Source: Deltaproteobacteria bacterium (GTDB lineage Bacteria > Myxococcota_A > UBA796 > GCA-2862545). From it: a DNA stretch of 64,000 nucleotides. Shown here piece by piece: positions 52,708-61,073 of the stretch. The translations under genes were made by a program, and so were the position numbers. A model generated the notes under the pieces. The model saw only the letters and a list, made by a program, of their open reading frames with translations. It did no database searches and had not been told where the DNA came from. How positions within the stretch are numbered: position 1 is the stretch's first letter; every line of letters begins with the position of its first letter. Location: assembly GCA_016938035.1 (NCBI GenBank), contig JAFGVK010000181.1:1-64000 (forward strand), in the 5' to 3' direction.

Positions 52708-53289
52708 ATGTGGACCCTCGCAGAGACAGCCTCCTACGAGGAGGAGATCAAGCGCTCCCGCTTCATCGCGGTGGCCATCCGCCTCGATGACCCCTCCGAG
52801 GCCCCCGACTGGCTGGAGGCCCTGCGCCAGGCGGAGGCGACCCACAATTGCTGGGCCTGGCGGGTGGGGGACGCCTACCGCTCTTCGGACGACGGTGAGC
52901 CCGGCGGCACCGCCGGCCGGCCGATCCTCGCGGCGATCGAGAAGCAGGGGCTGGACTGCGTCCTGGTGGTGGTGACCCGCTACTACGGCGGGGTGAAGCT
53001 GGGGGCTGGGGGGCTGGTGCGGGCCTACGGGGGCACCGCCGCCAAATGCCTGCACCAGGCCGCGCTGATCGAGGTGTTGCCCACCGCCGAGCTGGAGCTG
53101 GCGGTGCCCTTCGCCCGCACCGGCCCGATCTGGCAGCTGATCGAGGAGCGCGGCGCGACCCGGCTGGAGGAGCGCTGGGACGAGCGCGGCCTGCGGCTGC
53201 GCATCCGGATCTCCGAAGACCAGGTGGAGGCCCTCGCGGCGGGCCTCACCGATGTCACCAGGGGGGAGGCGGAGCTGACGCGCCTCTAG
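52708..53289 (+). CDS. YigZ/IMPACT family protein
   Basis: A 193-residue cytosolic protein; ATG 52708 is well placed after AGAAGG (GTG 52702 is also possible). The family block runs through KRSRFIAVAIRL, ATHNCWAWRVG, SDDGEPGGTAGRPIL and VVVTRYYGGVKLGAGGLVRA (the UPF0029 signature). The C-terminal half is the ferredoxin-like DUF1949 domain. Eukaryotic IMPACT affects translation under amino-acid stress; the E. coli YigZ role is unsettled. It has no close partner here. Confidence 0.92.
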   Translation: MWTLAETASYEEEIKRSRFIAVAIRLDDPSEAPDWLEALRQAEATHNCWAWRVGDAYRSSDDGEPGGTAGRPILAAIEKQGLDCVLVVVTRYYGGVKLGAGGLVRAYGGTAAKCLHQAALIEVLPTAELELAVPFARTGPIWQLIEERGATRLEERWDERGLRLRIRISEDQVEALAAGLTDVTRGEAELTRL

Positions 53290-53453
53290 CGCGTCGAAGG
53301 GGTGATCCGGACCGAGCACATCGAGGCGGGTTCCTCCGTGAAGGCCGAAGCCCGCTCGGGAGGTGGGCGCACGCTGGAGCCCGTGACCGACGGCGGGTGC
53401 ACGCCAGGGGCGACACCACCCGACGGGCGCGGAGAGGGTCACCTGAACGAGCC

Positions 53454-53660
53454 CCGGTCTATCCGCGGGACAGGCGCACAGGACCCGCGTCATCCCTCCA
53501 GAGGTGCCATCCGATGACGTTGCTCGTCGAATCTTGCAGACTGAAGGCGGGCGCCGAGCCGCGAGGCGTATCGGCGCGTGGCCGCCGTTCCAGAGGAAGG
53601 AAGCCAACTTTTGTATGCATCCAGCGCAGGCACAAGGACAGGCGTCCAGAGGCCAGCGAA
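53454..53660 (+). repeat. Dispersed intergenic repeat, copy D
   Basis: The best full-length copy in this orientation, about 207 bases: CCGGTCTATCCGCGGGACAG at the left end, TGACGTTGCTCGTCGAATCT, GGGCGCCGAGCCGCGAGG, GTGGCCGCCGTTCC, AACTTTTGTATGC, CACAAGGACAGGCGTCC and AGAGGCCAGCGAAGC at the right end. It fills much of the gap between the YigZ-like gene and hutU; the remaining bases 53290-53453 show nothing. Confidence 0.75.
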
Positions 53661-53689
53661 GCTGGTGCCCCTGACCGCCGCGCCTTGCG

Positions 53690-55711
53690 CTACACCCCCG
53701 CCAGGGCCGCGCGGACCAGCTCCTCGTCCGCCCGCTGCGGGAGGGTGACCCGCATCAGCGGCTCGTCCTCCATCGCCTGCTGGATCGCGAAGATCGCTCC
53801 GTCGTTGCGGGCCCAGGAGCGGCGCGCGAGCCCATTGGAGACGTCCCAGGAGAGCATGGACGCGGCCCGGCGATCGGCGTCCGCGGAGCCGTCCAGCACC
53901 AGCCCGAAGCCCCCGTTGATCACCTCTCCCCAGCCCACGCCCCCCCCGTTGTGGAGGCTGACCCAGGTGGCGCCCCTGGCCGCGTCACCGATGACGTTCT
54001 GCACCGCCATGTCCGCGGTGAAGCGTGAACCGTCGCGGATGTTGGCCGTCTCGCGCCAGGGAGAGTCCGTGCCGGACACGTCGTGATGATCGCGCCCCAG
54101 AACCACCGGGCCCTGCAGGCGCCCGTCTGCGATGGCGGCGTTGAAGGCCCTCGCCAGGGCCGCCCTGCCCCGGCGGTCCGCGTAGAGGATGCGGGCCTGG
54201 GAGCCCACCACCATCTTGTTCTCGTCCGCGGCACGGATCCAGCGGACGTTGTCGAGGGTCTGCTGGCGGATCCTGGGATCCGCGCCCGCCGCCTGCGCCT
54301 CCAGCACCTCAGCGGCGATCCTGTCGGTCAGCGCCAGATCCGCGGGATCCCCCGAGGTACACACCCAGCGGAAGGGCCCGAAGCCGTAGTCAAAGACCAT
54401 CGGTCCCATGATGTCCTCGACGTAGGACGGGTACACGAAGCCCCCGTCCTCGCGGAAGATGCCCTCCGCCCCGGCCCGCGAGGCCTCTAGCAGGAAGGCG
54501 TTGCCGTAGTCCCAGAAGCGCATCCCCCGCGCGGCGAGGCGGTGGATGGCGGCGACGTGACGGCGCAGCGAGGCCTGGACCGCGTCCCGGAAGCCAGCCG
54601 GATCCGCGACCATCGCCACCTTGGCCTCCTCGTAGGACAGGCCCGCCGGGAAGTAGCCGCCCAGGAAGGGGTTGTGGAGCGAGGTCTGGTCCGAGCCCAG
54701 GTCAACGTGGACCCCCTCGTCGGCGAGGCGCTCCCACAGGTCCACCGCGTTGCCCAGATAGCCGATGGAGAGCGGCTCCCGGTCGCGCACCGCCTGCGCC
54801 ACCCGCGCCAGCAGCCGGTCGAGGTCCTCCTCCGCCTCCATGAGCCAGCCCTGGGCCTGGCGCTTGTAGAGCGCCTCGGCGCTCACCTCGGCGATCACCC
54901 CTACCGCGCCCGCGATCACCGCCGCCTTGGCCTGAGCCCCGCTCATTCCGCCCAGGCCAGAGGTCACGAACAGCTTGCCCTCCAGCCCCTCCCCTGGGTC
55001 CAGCCCCAGGTACTGCCGGCCCGCGTTGAGGAGGGTGATCGTGGTGCCGTGGACGATCCCCTGGGGGCCGATGTACATGAACGAGCCCGCGGTCATCTGC
55101 CCATAGGAGGTGACCCCCAGCGCCGACATCCGGTCGTAGTCGTCGCGCGAGGAGTAGTTGGGGATCACCATCCCGTTGCTCACCACCACCCGCGGCGCGT
55201 CGGGGTGGGAGGGGAACAGGCCCAGCGGGTGCCCGGAGTTGAGCACCAGGGTCTGCTCCTCGGTCATCTGGGAGAGGTACTGCATGGTGAGCAGGTACTG
55301 GGCCCAATTCTGGAACACCGTGCCCGTGCCCCCGTAGGTGATCAACTCGTAGGGAAACTGCGCGACCGCCGGGTCCAGGTTGTTCTGGATCATCAGCTGG
55401 ATCGCCGCGGCCTGCGGCGTGTGGGCGGGGTACGCGCCGATGGCGCGGGCGCGCATCGGATAGGAGGGCCGGAGGCGGTGCATGTAGATCCGCCCCCAGG
55501 TGCGCAGCTCCGCCGCAAACTCCGGCGCCAGCTCCCTGTGCATAGGGGCGGGGAAGTAGCGAAGGGCGTTGTGGAGGGCCAGGGCCTCCTCGGACGCGCT
55601 CAACACCGCGGGCCGCGCCGGGGCCCGGGGCACACCAGGATCGGTTGGGGGGTGGGGCGGGAGCTCGCTGGGAATTCCCGCGCTGATGACGGCCTTGAAG
55701 TACTCGCTCAC
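53690..55711 (-). CDS. hutU: Urocanate hydratase, long form
   Basis: A 673-residue enzyme from GTG 55711, with the strong ribosome binding site ACAGGAGGTCCTG. It uses tightly bound NAD+ to turn urocanate into imidazolonepropionate, the second step of histidine breakdown. Motifs: ELITYGGTGTVFQNWAQYLL, VVVSNGMVIPNYS, FVTSGLGGMSGAQAKAAV (NAD-binding), SLHNPFLGGYFPAG, FRWVCTSGDP with the active-site Cys region and SLHNGGGVGWGE. It is about 110 residues longer than the E. coli-type enzyme and fits the long animal/clostridial type. hutH and hutI are absent nearby; ftcD at 24045 is the only other pathway gene. Confidence 0.96.
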   Translation of the reverse strand: MSEYFKAVISAGIPSELPPHPPTDPGVPRAPARPAVLSASEEALALHNALRYFPAPMHRELAPEFAAELRTWGRIYMHRLRPSYPMRARAIGAYPAHTPQAAAIQLMIQNNLDPAVAQFPYELITYGGTGTVFQNWAQYLLTMQYLSQMTEEQTLVLNSGHPLGLFPSHPDAPRVVVSNGMVIPNYSSRDDYDRMSALGVTSYGQMTAGSFMYIGPQGIVHGTTITLLNAGRQYLGLDPGEGLEGKLFVTSGLGGMSGAQAKAAVIAGAVGVIAEVSAEALYKRQAQGWLMEAEEDLDRLLARVAQAVRDREPLSIGYLGNAVDLWERLADEGVHVDLGSDQTSLHNPFLGGYFPAGLSYEEAKVAMVADPAGFRDAVQASLRRHVAAIHRLAARGMRFWDYGNAFLLEASRAGAEGIFREDGGFVYPSYVEDIMGPMVFDYGFGPFRWVCTSGDPADLALTDRIAAEVLEAQAAGADPRIRQQTLDNVRWIRAADENKMVVGSQARILYADRRGRAALARAFNAAIADGRLQGPVVLGRDHHDVSGTDSPWRETANIRDGSRFTADMAVQNVIGDAARGATWVSLHNGGGVGWGEVINGGFGLVLDGSADADRRAASMLSWDVSNGLARRSWARNDGAIFAIQQAMEDEPLMRVTLPQRADEELVRAALAGV

Positions 55712-55781
55712 CAGGACCTCCTGTGAAGAGGGCCACTGTATGGGCTGACCGGGAGCCCTGCCAGGGATACTCTATCCGCCA

Positions 55782-57065
55782 ATGCGAAAGCTCTTCCTCG
55801 GCCCGGACTCCCCCCTCTGGCCCGCCGCCATCGACCTGGAGATGGACGGACGGTGCGAGACCCACTTGATCCGCCCGGACGCCACGGAGCTGCCCGCGTC
55901 TCCCGTCGATCAGGTGCTCATCGGCACCTCAGTCGACCTGTGGTTCGTCCGCCCGCTGCTGATGATGGCGGCGGAGGGGCACCTTGGGGACGTGCGGGTG
56001 GTGCTCGATCACGGGCACGAGGACCTGGGCAGGCTGGGCTGGCGGGCACGTCCCTGGCTGCGGGCGATCCACGAGCTGGTCTCTGACGCCCCCAAGCGCA
56101 GGGGCAGGCCGCCCAAGGGCGCGCCCCCCCCGCCCCCGCCCCTCCCGGCGATACTCCCCGCACCCAGGGTGGCCTCGCGCAGCCTGGAGGAGATCTTCGA
56201 GCAGTGGACCCCCCCGAGGGTGAGGTTCGCGCCAATCCCTTCGCGCTTCCCCGCGCGCCTCCAGCTCCAGACCACCACCGCCTGCAGGGCTGCGTGCCCC
56301 TGGTGCCCCCATCCGGGTCCCGACGCACCGGTCCACCGGATGGACGAGGGGCTGTACCGCAGGATCCTCGCCCAGTGCGCGGTGGGCAAGCCGGACGTCA
56401 TCGAGCTCTATTTTCACGCTGAGAGCCTGCTAGACGAGCGCCTGGAGGCCTTCGCCGCCGACGCTCGCGCCGCGGTGCCCGAGGCGCTGGTCACCACCGT
56501 CGTCCACGAGAACGCCCTCGACGAGGGGCGCGCCCTCACCCTCGCGGCGGTCATGCCGGTGATCTTCGTGTCGCTCAACGCCCCAGGGCAGAGCGCGGCC
56601 AGCCTCAAGCCCCGCATCGAGCGCCTGGCGCGACTAGCCGCCCCCTTCAAGCGGGCGGGCGGCCAGCTGATCCTCACCACCCTCGAGAACCTGCTCCCGT
56701 CCGGCACCCGCACCGCGCTCCGCAAGCTGGCCAAGGCGCACGAGCTGCCGCTAGAGTCCTTCCGGGCCACCACCCGCACCGGCGGGGTGGATCTCGCGCC
56801 CTACCTTCGCCCCGGCGCGACCCACCCGGGGCAGGGCGCCCTCTGCGAGCGGCCGTTCACCACCGCCTACGTGCGCGCCAGCGGCGAGCTGGTCCTCTGC
56901 TGCGAGGACTGGACCTACTCCCGGAGCATGGGCAGCGCCGAGGACATCGCCGGCGCCTGGGTGGGCCCGGCCTACCAGCGGGTGCGACAGGAGCTGCTGG
57001 ACGGCGCCCCCTCCTCCCCCTGCGATCGCTGTGACCTGCTGCTCGGTCAGCCCCCAGCGCCCTGA
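55782..57065 (+). CDS. Radical SAM protein with SPASM-like C-terminal domain
   Basis: A 427-residue protein. The radical SAM motif is CRAACPWC near residue 169 (CX3CX2C). The C-terminal Cys cluster ALCERPF, LCCEDW and CDRCDLL is of the SPASM/twitch type that binds extra Fe-S clusters, as in peptide-modifying enzymes. The N-terminal 150 residues are an unrelated domain with a Pro-rich linker and KRRGRPPKG, an AT-hook-like sequence. This points to a peptide or protein modifier; no substrate peptide was recognised. It is divergent from hutU, and its end is followed by the MBL gene in 16 bases. Confidence 0.85.
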   Translation: MRKLFLGPDSPLWPAAIDLEMDGRCETHLIRPDATELPASPVDQVLIGTSVDLWFVRPLLMMAAEGHLGDVRVVLDHGHEDLGRLGWRARPWLRAIHELVSDAPKRRGRPPKGAPPPPPPLPAILPAPRVASRSLEEIFEQWTPPRVRFAPIPSRFPARLQLQTTTACRAACPWCPHPGPDAPVHRMDEGLYRRILAQCAVGKPDVIELYFHAESLLDERLEAFAADARAAVPEALVTTVVHENALDEGRALTLAAVMPVIFVSLNAPGQSAASLKPRIERLARLAAPFKRAGGQLILTTLENLLPSGTRTALRKLAKAHELPLESFRATTRTGGVDLAPYLRPGATHPGQGALCERPFTTAYVRASGELVLCCEDWTYSRSMGSAEDIAGAWVGPAYQRVRQELLDGAPSSPCDRCDLLLGQPPAP

Positions 57066-57081
57066 CCTCTCCGGAGCCTCC

Positions 57082-57870
57082 ATGTCCCTTCGCATCGCAG
57101 TGCTTGGATCCGGCTCCAAGGGCAACGCCACCTGGATCGGCTTCGGCGCCCACGGCGTCCTGTTCGACGCCGGGCTCTCCACCAGGCAGATCTTCACCAG
57201 GATGGAGGCGCTGGGGCTGGGCCGTGCCCCGATCGACGCGGTGCTGCTCACCCACGATCACCGCGATCACGTCGGCGCGGTGGGGGTGCTCGACCGGCGC
57301 CTCACCAAGCTGCGGGGCGCGCCTGTGCCCTTCTGGATGACCGAGGGCACCCGCGAGGGGCTGTCCGAGGAGCCGGAGCGGGTCGCGGTGCTGCAACCTG
57401 GGCGCGGCGTCTCGGTGGACGGCGCCCACATCGAGGCGATCCCCATTCCCCACGACACCGCCGCGCCGGTGGCCTTCGCCCTTCGCTACGGCGGGACGAG
57501 GGTCGGGGTGATCACCGATCTGGGCGCCGTCACCCCGCGGGTGGAGGAGGCCTTCGCCGGCCTGGACGCGGCCATCCTGGAGTTCAACCACGACCTGGAC
57601 CTGCTGATGGAGGGGCCGTACCCCTGGCCGCTCAAGCAGCGCGTCGCTGGCAGGCAGGGGCACCTCTCCAACGAGCAGGCCGCGACCCTGGTGTCGCGCG
57701 CCGCCTCCCCGGGCCTCAGACACCTGATCCTGGGACACCTGTCGGAGGAGAACAACCGGCCCGAGCTGGCCTTCGAGGCGGCTCGGGCAGCGCTGCTGGG
57801 GCGGGGGCTGGGAACTCAGGTCACGGTGGCGCAGCAGCACCAGCCGACCCTGATCCGCCTCGACACCTGA
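57082..57870 (+). CDS. Metallo-beta-lactamase fold protein (YycJ/WalJ type)
   Basis: A 262-residue protein from ATG 57082 (CCGGAGCCTCC). The N-terminus LRIAVLGSGSKGNATWIGFG and the zinc motif LLTHDHRDHVGAV (HxHxDH), then IPIPHDTAAPVAFAL, VITDLGAVTPRV and HLILGHLSEENNRPE, are the marks of the YycJ subgroup. Relatives are 5' to 3' DNA exonucleases or phosphodiesterases. Co-directional with the radical SAM gene at 55782. The zinc ligands are all in place, so it should be active; substrate unproven. Confidence 0.92.
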   Translation: MSLRIAVLGSGSKGNATWIGFGAHGVLFDAGLSTRQIFTRMEALGLGRAPIDAVLLTHDHRDHVGAVGVLDRRLTKLRGAPVPFWMTEGTREGLSEEPERVAVLQPGRGVSVDGAHIEAIPIPHDTAAPVAFALRYGGTRVGVITDLGAVTPRVEEAFAGLDAAILEFNHDLDLLMEGPYPWPLKQRVAGRQGHLSNEQAATLVSRAASPGLRHLILGHLSEENNRPELAFEAARAALLGRGLGTQVTVAQQHQPTLIRLDT

Positions 57871-57926
57871 CACGCCCCGCCGGCCTCCCGTGGCGCGCTC
57901 CAGCTGGCGCGGCCCCCCAACGCAGA

Positions 57927-57956
57927 GAGGCGCTCTCAGCAAGCTGAGAGCGCCTC
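57927..57956. terminator. Perfect 13-bp hairpin between MBL gene and tRNA genes
   Basis: GAGGCGCTCTCAG (57927-57939) pairs perfectly with CTGAGAGCGCCTC (57944-57956) around the loop CAAG. It sits 8 bases past the 3' end of tRNA-Glu on the reverse strand, and 57 bases past the MBL stop on the forward strand, so it could end both transcripts. No T-run follows. Confidence 0.65.
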
Positions 57957-57963
57957 AAGAGAG

Positions 57964-58035
57964 TCACCCCAAGGGGAATTGAACCCCTATTGCCGGGATG
58001 AAAACCCGGTGTCCTAACCTTTAGACGATGGGGTG
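57964..58035 (-). tRNA. tRNA-Glu (anticodon TTC)
   Basis: The reverse strand folds as a cloverleaf: acceptor CACCCCA / TGGGGTG, D arm with GTCTAAAGGTTAGGAC, anticodon stem CCGGG/CCCGG around the loop TTTTCAT (anticodon TTC), T arm with GGTTCAATTCC, discriminator A. CCA is not encoded. The first pair is C1-G72, which differs from the usual G1-C72. Confidence 0.95.
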
Positions 58036-58041
58036 AAGGGG

Positions 58042-58114
58042 TGGGCCGCACAGGGCTCGAACCTGTGACCCTCGGCTTAAAAGGCCGGTGCTCTGCCAAC
58101 TGAGCTAGCGGCCC
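58042..58114 (-). tRNA. tRNA-Lys (anticodon TTT)
   Basis: The reverse strand gives acceptor GGGCCGC / GCGGCCC, D arm GCTCAGTTGGCAGAGC, anticodon loop CTTTTAA (anticodon TTT) and T arm with GGTTCGAGCC, discriminator A. CCA is not encoded. It lies 6 bases upstream of tRNA-Glu on the same strand; both probably share one transcript. Confidence 0.97.
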
Positions 58115-58153
58115 GCAAAGAGCGCACTGGTTCTATCACGTGCGCGGGCCTTG

Positions 58154-59041
58154 TCAATCTTCTTCGCCATCTCGTCGCCCGTGGGGGTGAGCCTCGCGGT
58201 AGACCGCCTGCAGGGTCGCCGTGGACACGTGGGTGTAGCGCTGGGTCGTCGTCAGCCTGGAATGCCCGAGCAGCTCCTGGATCCCCCGAAGATCGGCGCC
58301 GCTATCTAGGAGGTGGGTCGCAAACGAGTGGCGCAGGGCGTGGGGGTGCACCCCCGCGACCCCCGCCCTCAGGCCCACCTCGCGCACCAGGCGGTACATC
58401 AGGCGGGAGGAGAGCCGCCCGCCCCGCTGGTTGAGGAACACCGCCCCCCGGGGGTCGGCGCAGACCTGACAGAGGGCGCGCAGCGCCTCCACCGCGGGCT
58501 CCCCCATAGGGACCCTGCGCTCCTTTCCGCCCTTGCCCCGGCGCACGCGAACCATCCCTTCGCCCAGCGACAGGTCCTCCCAGTCCAGCCCCTCCGCCTC
58601 CCCTACCCGGAGCCCCGCCCCATAGAGGATCTCTACGAGGGCGCGAGCCTGCAGCTGGCGCCGGTCCCCTCCGCCGACCACCTCACAGACCTGATCCGCC
58701 TCCGAGGCAGAGAGCACCCTGGGGAGGTGGCGCCCCACCCTAGGGCTCACCAGACCCTCCGCTACCGCGCTGGCGACCAGCTCCTCGCGCAGCGCCCAGC
58801 GAAAGAGGGTCCTGAGGGCGCTGACATGCCGAGCCACCGTAGCGGGTGACCTGCCCCGGCCCACCTCGAACAGCAGGCGGCGCAGCAGCGGGAGATCCAC
58901 CGAGGTCAGCCCCCGCTCTTCGCGCGCCATGAACGCCTCCAGCGCCTCCACCGTCCGCGCGTAGGCCCTGAGGGTGTGGCCTGACAGCCCGCGCTCCACC
59001 CGCAGGTGCTGGACGAAGGCAGCGGCCCACCCCCCACTCAT
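58154..59041 (-). CDS. xerC: Tyrosine recombinase of XerC/XerD type
   Basis: A 295-residue DNA recombinase with the usual length and all active-site residues: Arg in GAGLRVGEAEGL, Lys in RGKGGKERRVP, HxxR in HALRHSFATHLL, and the Tyr in TTQRYTHVS after LGHSRL. The N-terminal SAM-like domain (FVQHLRVERGLSGHTLRAYA) is typical of Xer. Xer proteins resolve chromosome dimers at dif. It is the last gene of the infB-dprA-smg-like operon, and its start overlaps the smg-like stop by 4 bases. The two tRNA genes follow. XerC and XerD cannot be told apart with certainty here; integrase of an element is unlikely in this context. Confidence 0.93.
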   Translation of the reverse strand: MSGGWAAAFVQHLRVERGLSGHTLRAYARTVEALEAFMAREERGLTSVDLPLLRRLLFEVGRGRSPATVARHVSALRTLFRWALREELVASAVAEGLVSPRVGRHLPRVLSASEADQVCEVVGGGDRRQLQARALVEILYGAGLRVGEAEGLDWEDLSLGEGMVRVRRGKGGKERRVPMGEPAVEALRALCQVCADPRGAVFLNQRGGRLSSRLMYRLVREVGLRAGVAGVHPHALRHSFATHLLDSGADLRGIQELLGHSRLTTTQRYTHVSTATLQAVYREAHPHGRRDGEED

Positions 59042-59295
59042 GAGTAGAGAAAGGGCCAGTCCTCGCGCAGCACGCCCTCTTCCTGCAGCGCGCTGCCGTC
59101 GGGTCCGAATACGGTGGCGGCGGACATCTCTCGGACCAGGGCCAGATCGACGATCGTGCCCCCCTCAGTTCCGACCAGATCGGAGACACCGAACAGCACC
59201 TGGTCCAGGGTGTCGTTGTCGATGTGGCCGTAATCCAGCATGACCTTCAAGTATCTTGAAGCCCTACCGGTAAGCTGTACCCGCAGTGCGCTCAT
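59038..59295 (-). CDS. Short Smg/DUF494-like protein
   Basis: An 85-residue protein between dprA and xerC, overlapping both (ATGA at each end). Residues 8-55 (LTGRASRYLKVMLDYGHIDN then DTLDQVLFGVSDLV) look like the C-terminal half of Smg (DUF494), whose gene sits next to dprA in many proteobacteria. E. coli Smg has about 157 residues, so this is a short form. The role of Smg is not known. Position in a known synteny group is part of the evidence. Confidence 0.6.
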   Translation of the reverse strand: MSALRVQLTGRASRYLKVMLDYGHIDNDTLDQVLFGVSDLVGTEGGTIVDLALVREMSAATVFGPDGSALQEEGVLREDWPFLYS

Positions 59296-60305
59296 GGACG
59301 TCTCCAGCCCGGAGCGTAACCCTGCCCCGAGACCCTCACCACCTGCCCCCTGGCCTCAGCCTCCGACAGCCGCCCCAACAGCTCCACCACGGTGAGCCCT
59401 GTGAGGCGCGACACCCTGTCCAGTGAGTGCCCCTCCAGCACCGCCTGGAGCCAGGAGGGCTGGTCCGGCCCCCGCACCCCCAGCAGCTCCTCCACGAGCT
59501 CCTCAAGATCCACCACCACCCCCGCGCCGTCCGCAAGCAGCCTCAGGCAGCCCGCCGCCTGCGAGGCGCCCAAGGGCCCGGGCACCGCGTACACGTCCCT
59601 CCCCTGGTCCGCGGCGAACCGGGCGGTGTGCAGCGCGCCGCTCTTGAGCGGGGCCTCCACCACCACCACCGCCTGAGACAGCCCGGCGATCCATCGGTTG
59701 CGGCGCGGAAAGGTGTAGGGCATCGCCGGCGCCTCATCGGGGAAGACGCTCACTACCGCACCTCCCGCCTCGACGATCGCCCGCCGGAGCCCCCGGTGGG
59801 AGGGGGGCGCGGTGGTCCCCAGGCCGTGCGCCAACACCGCCACAGTCCTCCCGGTCCGGAGCGCCCCCCTGTGCGCCGCGCCGTCGATCCCCCTGGCCAG
59901 ACCGCTCACCACCGCGGCGCCCGCCTCACTGAGCAGGCTCCCCAGCCGGGAGGCCACCGACAGGCCGTACCTGGTCGCCTCCCTGGTCCCCACCACCGCC
60001 AGCGCCGGCAGGTGGAGCACGTCCACCGCGCCCTCCACCACCAGGACCGGCGGGGGCGCGTCGATCTCCCGGAGCAGCGCCGGGTAGCTCGGTGAAGCCA
60101 AGGTGATCACCGTGCCCACCGTCCGCCTGGGCGCGGTGCGGGCCCAGGCTGCGGCCCGAGCCGGTGCCACCCCCAACGCAACCAGCGCCTCGGCCCCCCC
60201 GCGCTCCAGGGACTCCCAGCCACCGGCGCGCTCCGCCGCCCCCAACAGATCCCACTGCCCAGCGTAGTCCTGTGCTCCGGCCCAGAACCCTGTGATCTCA
60301 TCCAT
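59292..60305 (-). CDS. dprA: DNA processing protein DprA
   Basis: A 337-residue protein with a Rossmann fold of the DprA/Smf family: LPALAVVGTREATRYG, VVSGLARGIDGAAHRGAL, TVAVLAHGLG, FPRRNRWIAGLS, KSGALHTARFAADQGRDVYA. The C-terminal 60 residues form a winged helix (VSRLTGLTVVELLGRLSEAE). DprA protects incoming single strands and loads RecA in natural transformation. Also present in non-competent bacteria. The N-terminal SAM-like domain (VALGVAPARAAAWA) is in place. Downstream it overlaps the smg-like gene by 4 bases. Confidence 0.95.
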   Translation of the reverse strand: MDEITGFWAGAQDYAGQWDLLGAAERAGGWESLERGGAEALVALGVAPARAAAWARTAPRRTVGTVITLASPSYPALLREIDAPPPVLVVEGAVDVLHLPALAVVGTREATRYGLSVASRLGSLLSEAGAAVVSGLARGIDGAAHRGALRTGRTVAVLAHGLGTTAPPSHRGLRRAIVEAGGAVVSVFPDEAPAMPYTFPRRNRWIAGLSQAVVVVEAPLKSGALHTARFAADQGRDVYAVPGPLGASQAAGCLRLLADGAGVVVDLEELVEELLGVRGPDQPSWLQAVLEGHSLDRVSRLTGLTVVELLGRLSEAEARGQVVRVSGQGYAPGWRRP

Positions 60306-60392
60306 GTCCGCCTCGCCCTTGGAGTCACCTATGCGCTCCAGGAGCCGACGCGCCCACTGCGGGGGGAATCCTTCCTCCCCAACACAGGGCGC

Positions 60393-61034
60393 TCAGGGGA
60401 CCCGAAAGACCTCGGCCTCGAACCCCTCCTCCACCGCGCCGGCGGCGACCAGGGTGGCGAGGGCCCTCTTCGCGGCATCCTCACTCCCAAAGGCCCCGAC
60501 CCCCGCCCTGCGCCCGGCGACACCGTCCACCAGGACCAGCGCCTGCCACCAGGGCTCTGGCACCACCAGGGAGGCCTGTCGCACCGCCAGCAGCTCCTCC
60601 TCATCCGAGAAGAACCCCAGCGCGACGGCCCAGGGCCCCACAGGGGGCAGATCGTCCAGCGCTCCCTCAGGGCTGTCCTGGAGGCCGGCCTCCACCGCGG
60701 CCTGGCCGACGGTAGGGGGCACCGCCACCGGGCCTGGGGGCGCCTGCAGCTCAAGCCGCAGCGCGTCGGGATAGGACAGGCCGCTCACCCCGCCGGTGGG
60801 ATCCGCGCTGGCCTCAACCCTCGCGAGCAGCTCGACGAGCGACTCCTCCGCCGCGTTGTCGACGAGCGCGACGCGCTCATGCTCACCACCCTCGCCGCGG
60901 GTGCGCTCCCCGACAACAACGCCCGCAGCGAAGCTCCCGCTAAGCGCCACCAGCGCGCCGACTATCGCGGCGTTGAGCTGCCCCCGCGAGAGGACCACCT
61001 CACGTCGTCCTCGCCGCCGTCCCAGCTCACCCAT
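60393..61034 (-). CDS. Membrane protein with SPOR-like C-terminal domain
   Basis: A 213-residue protein from ATG 61034 (an earlier GTG at 61070 would overlap the infB region). Residues 23-45 form one TM helix (AAIVGALVALSGSFAAGVVV). After a linker, residues 130-213 (GPWAVALGFFSDEEELLAVR, and AGVGAFGSEDAAKRALATL) look like a SPOR fold, a domain that binds denuded peptidoglycan at the septum. That assignment rests on pattern only. It lies 39 bases behind infB and 87 before dprA, so it is probably in the same operon. Confidence 0.65.
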   Translation of the reverse strand: MGELGRRRGRREVVLSRGQLNAAIVGALVALSGSFAAGVVVGERTRGEGGEHERVALVDNAAEESLVELLARVEASADPTGGVSGLSYPDALRLELQAPPGPVAVPPTVGQAAVEAGLQDSPEGALDDLPPVGPWAVALGFFSDEEELLAVRQASLVVPEPWWQALVLVDGVAGRRAGVGAFGSEDAAKRALATLVAAGAVEEGFEAEVFRVP

Positions 61035-61073
61035 CCGTCCACCCCTGCCAGACCCCACGGGGGGCGCCACCGC

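Noticed and set aside
58154-59041. Integrase of a mobile element beside tRNA genes
   Set aside because: Although tRNA genes lie next to it, the gene is overlapped with smg-like and dprA in a conserved housekeeping order and no attachment-site repeat of the tRNA ends was found.
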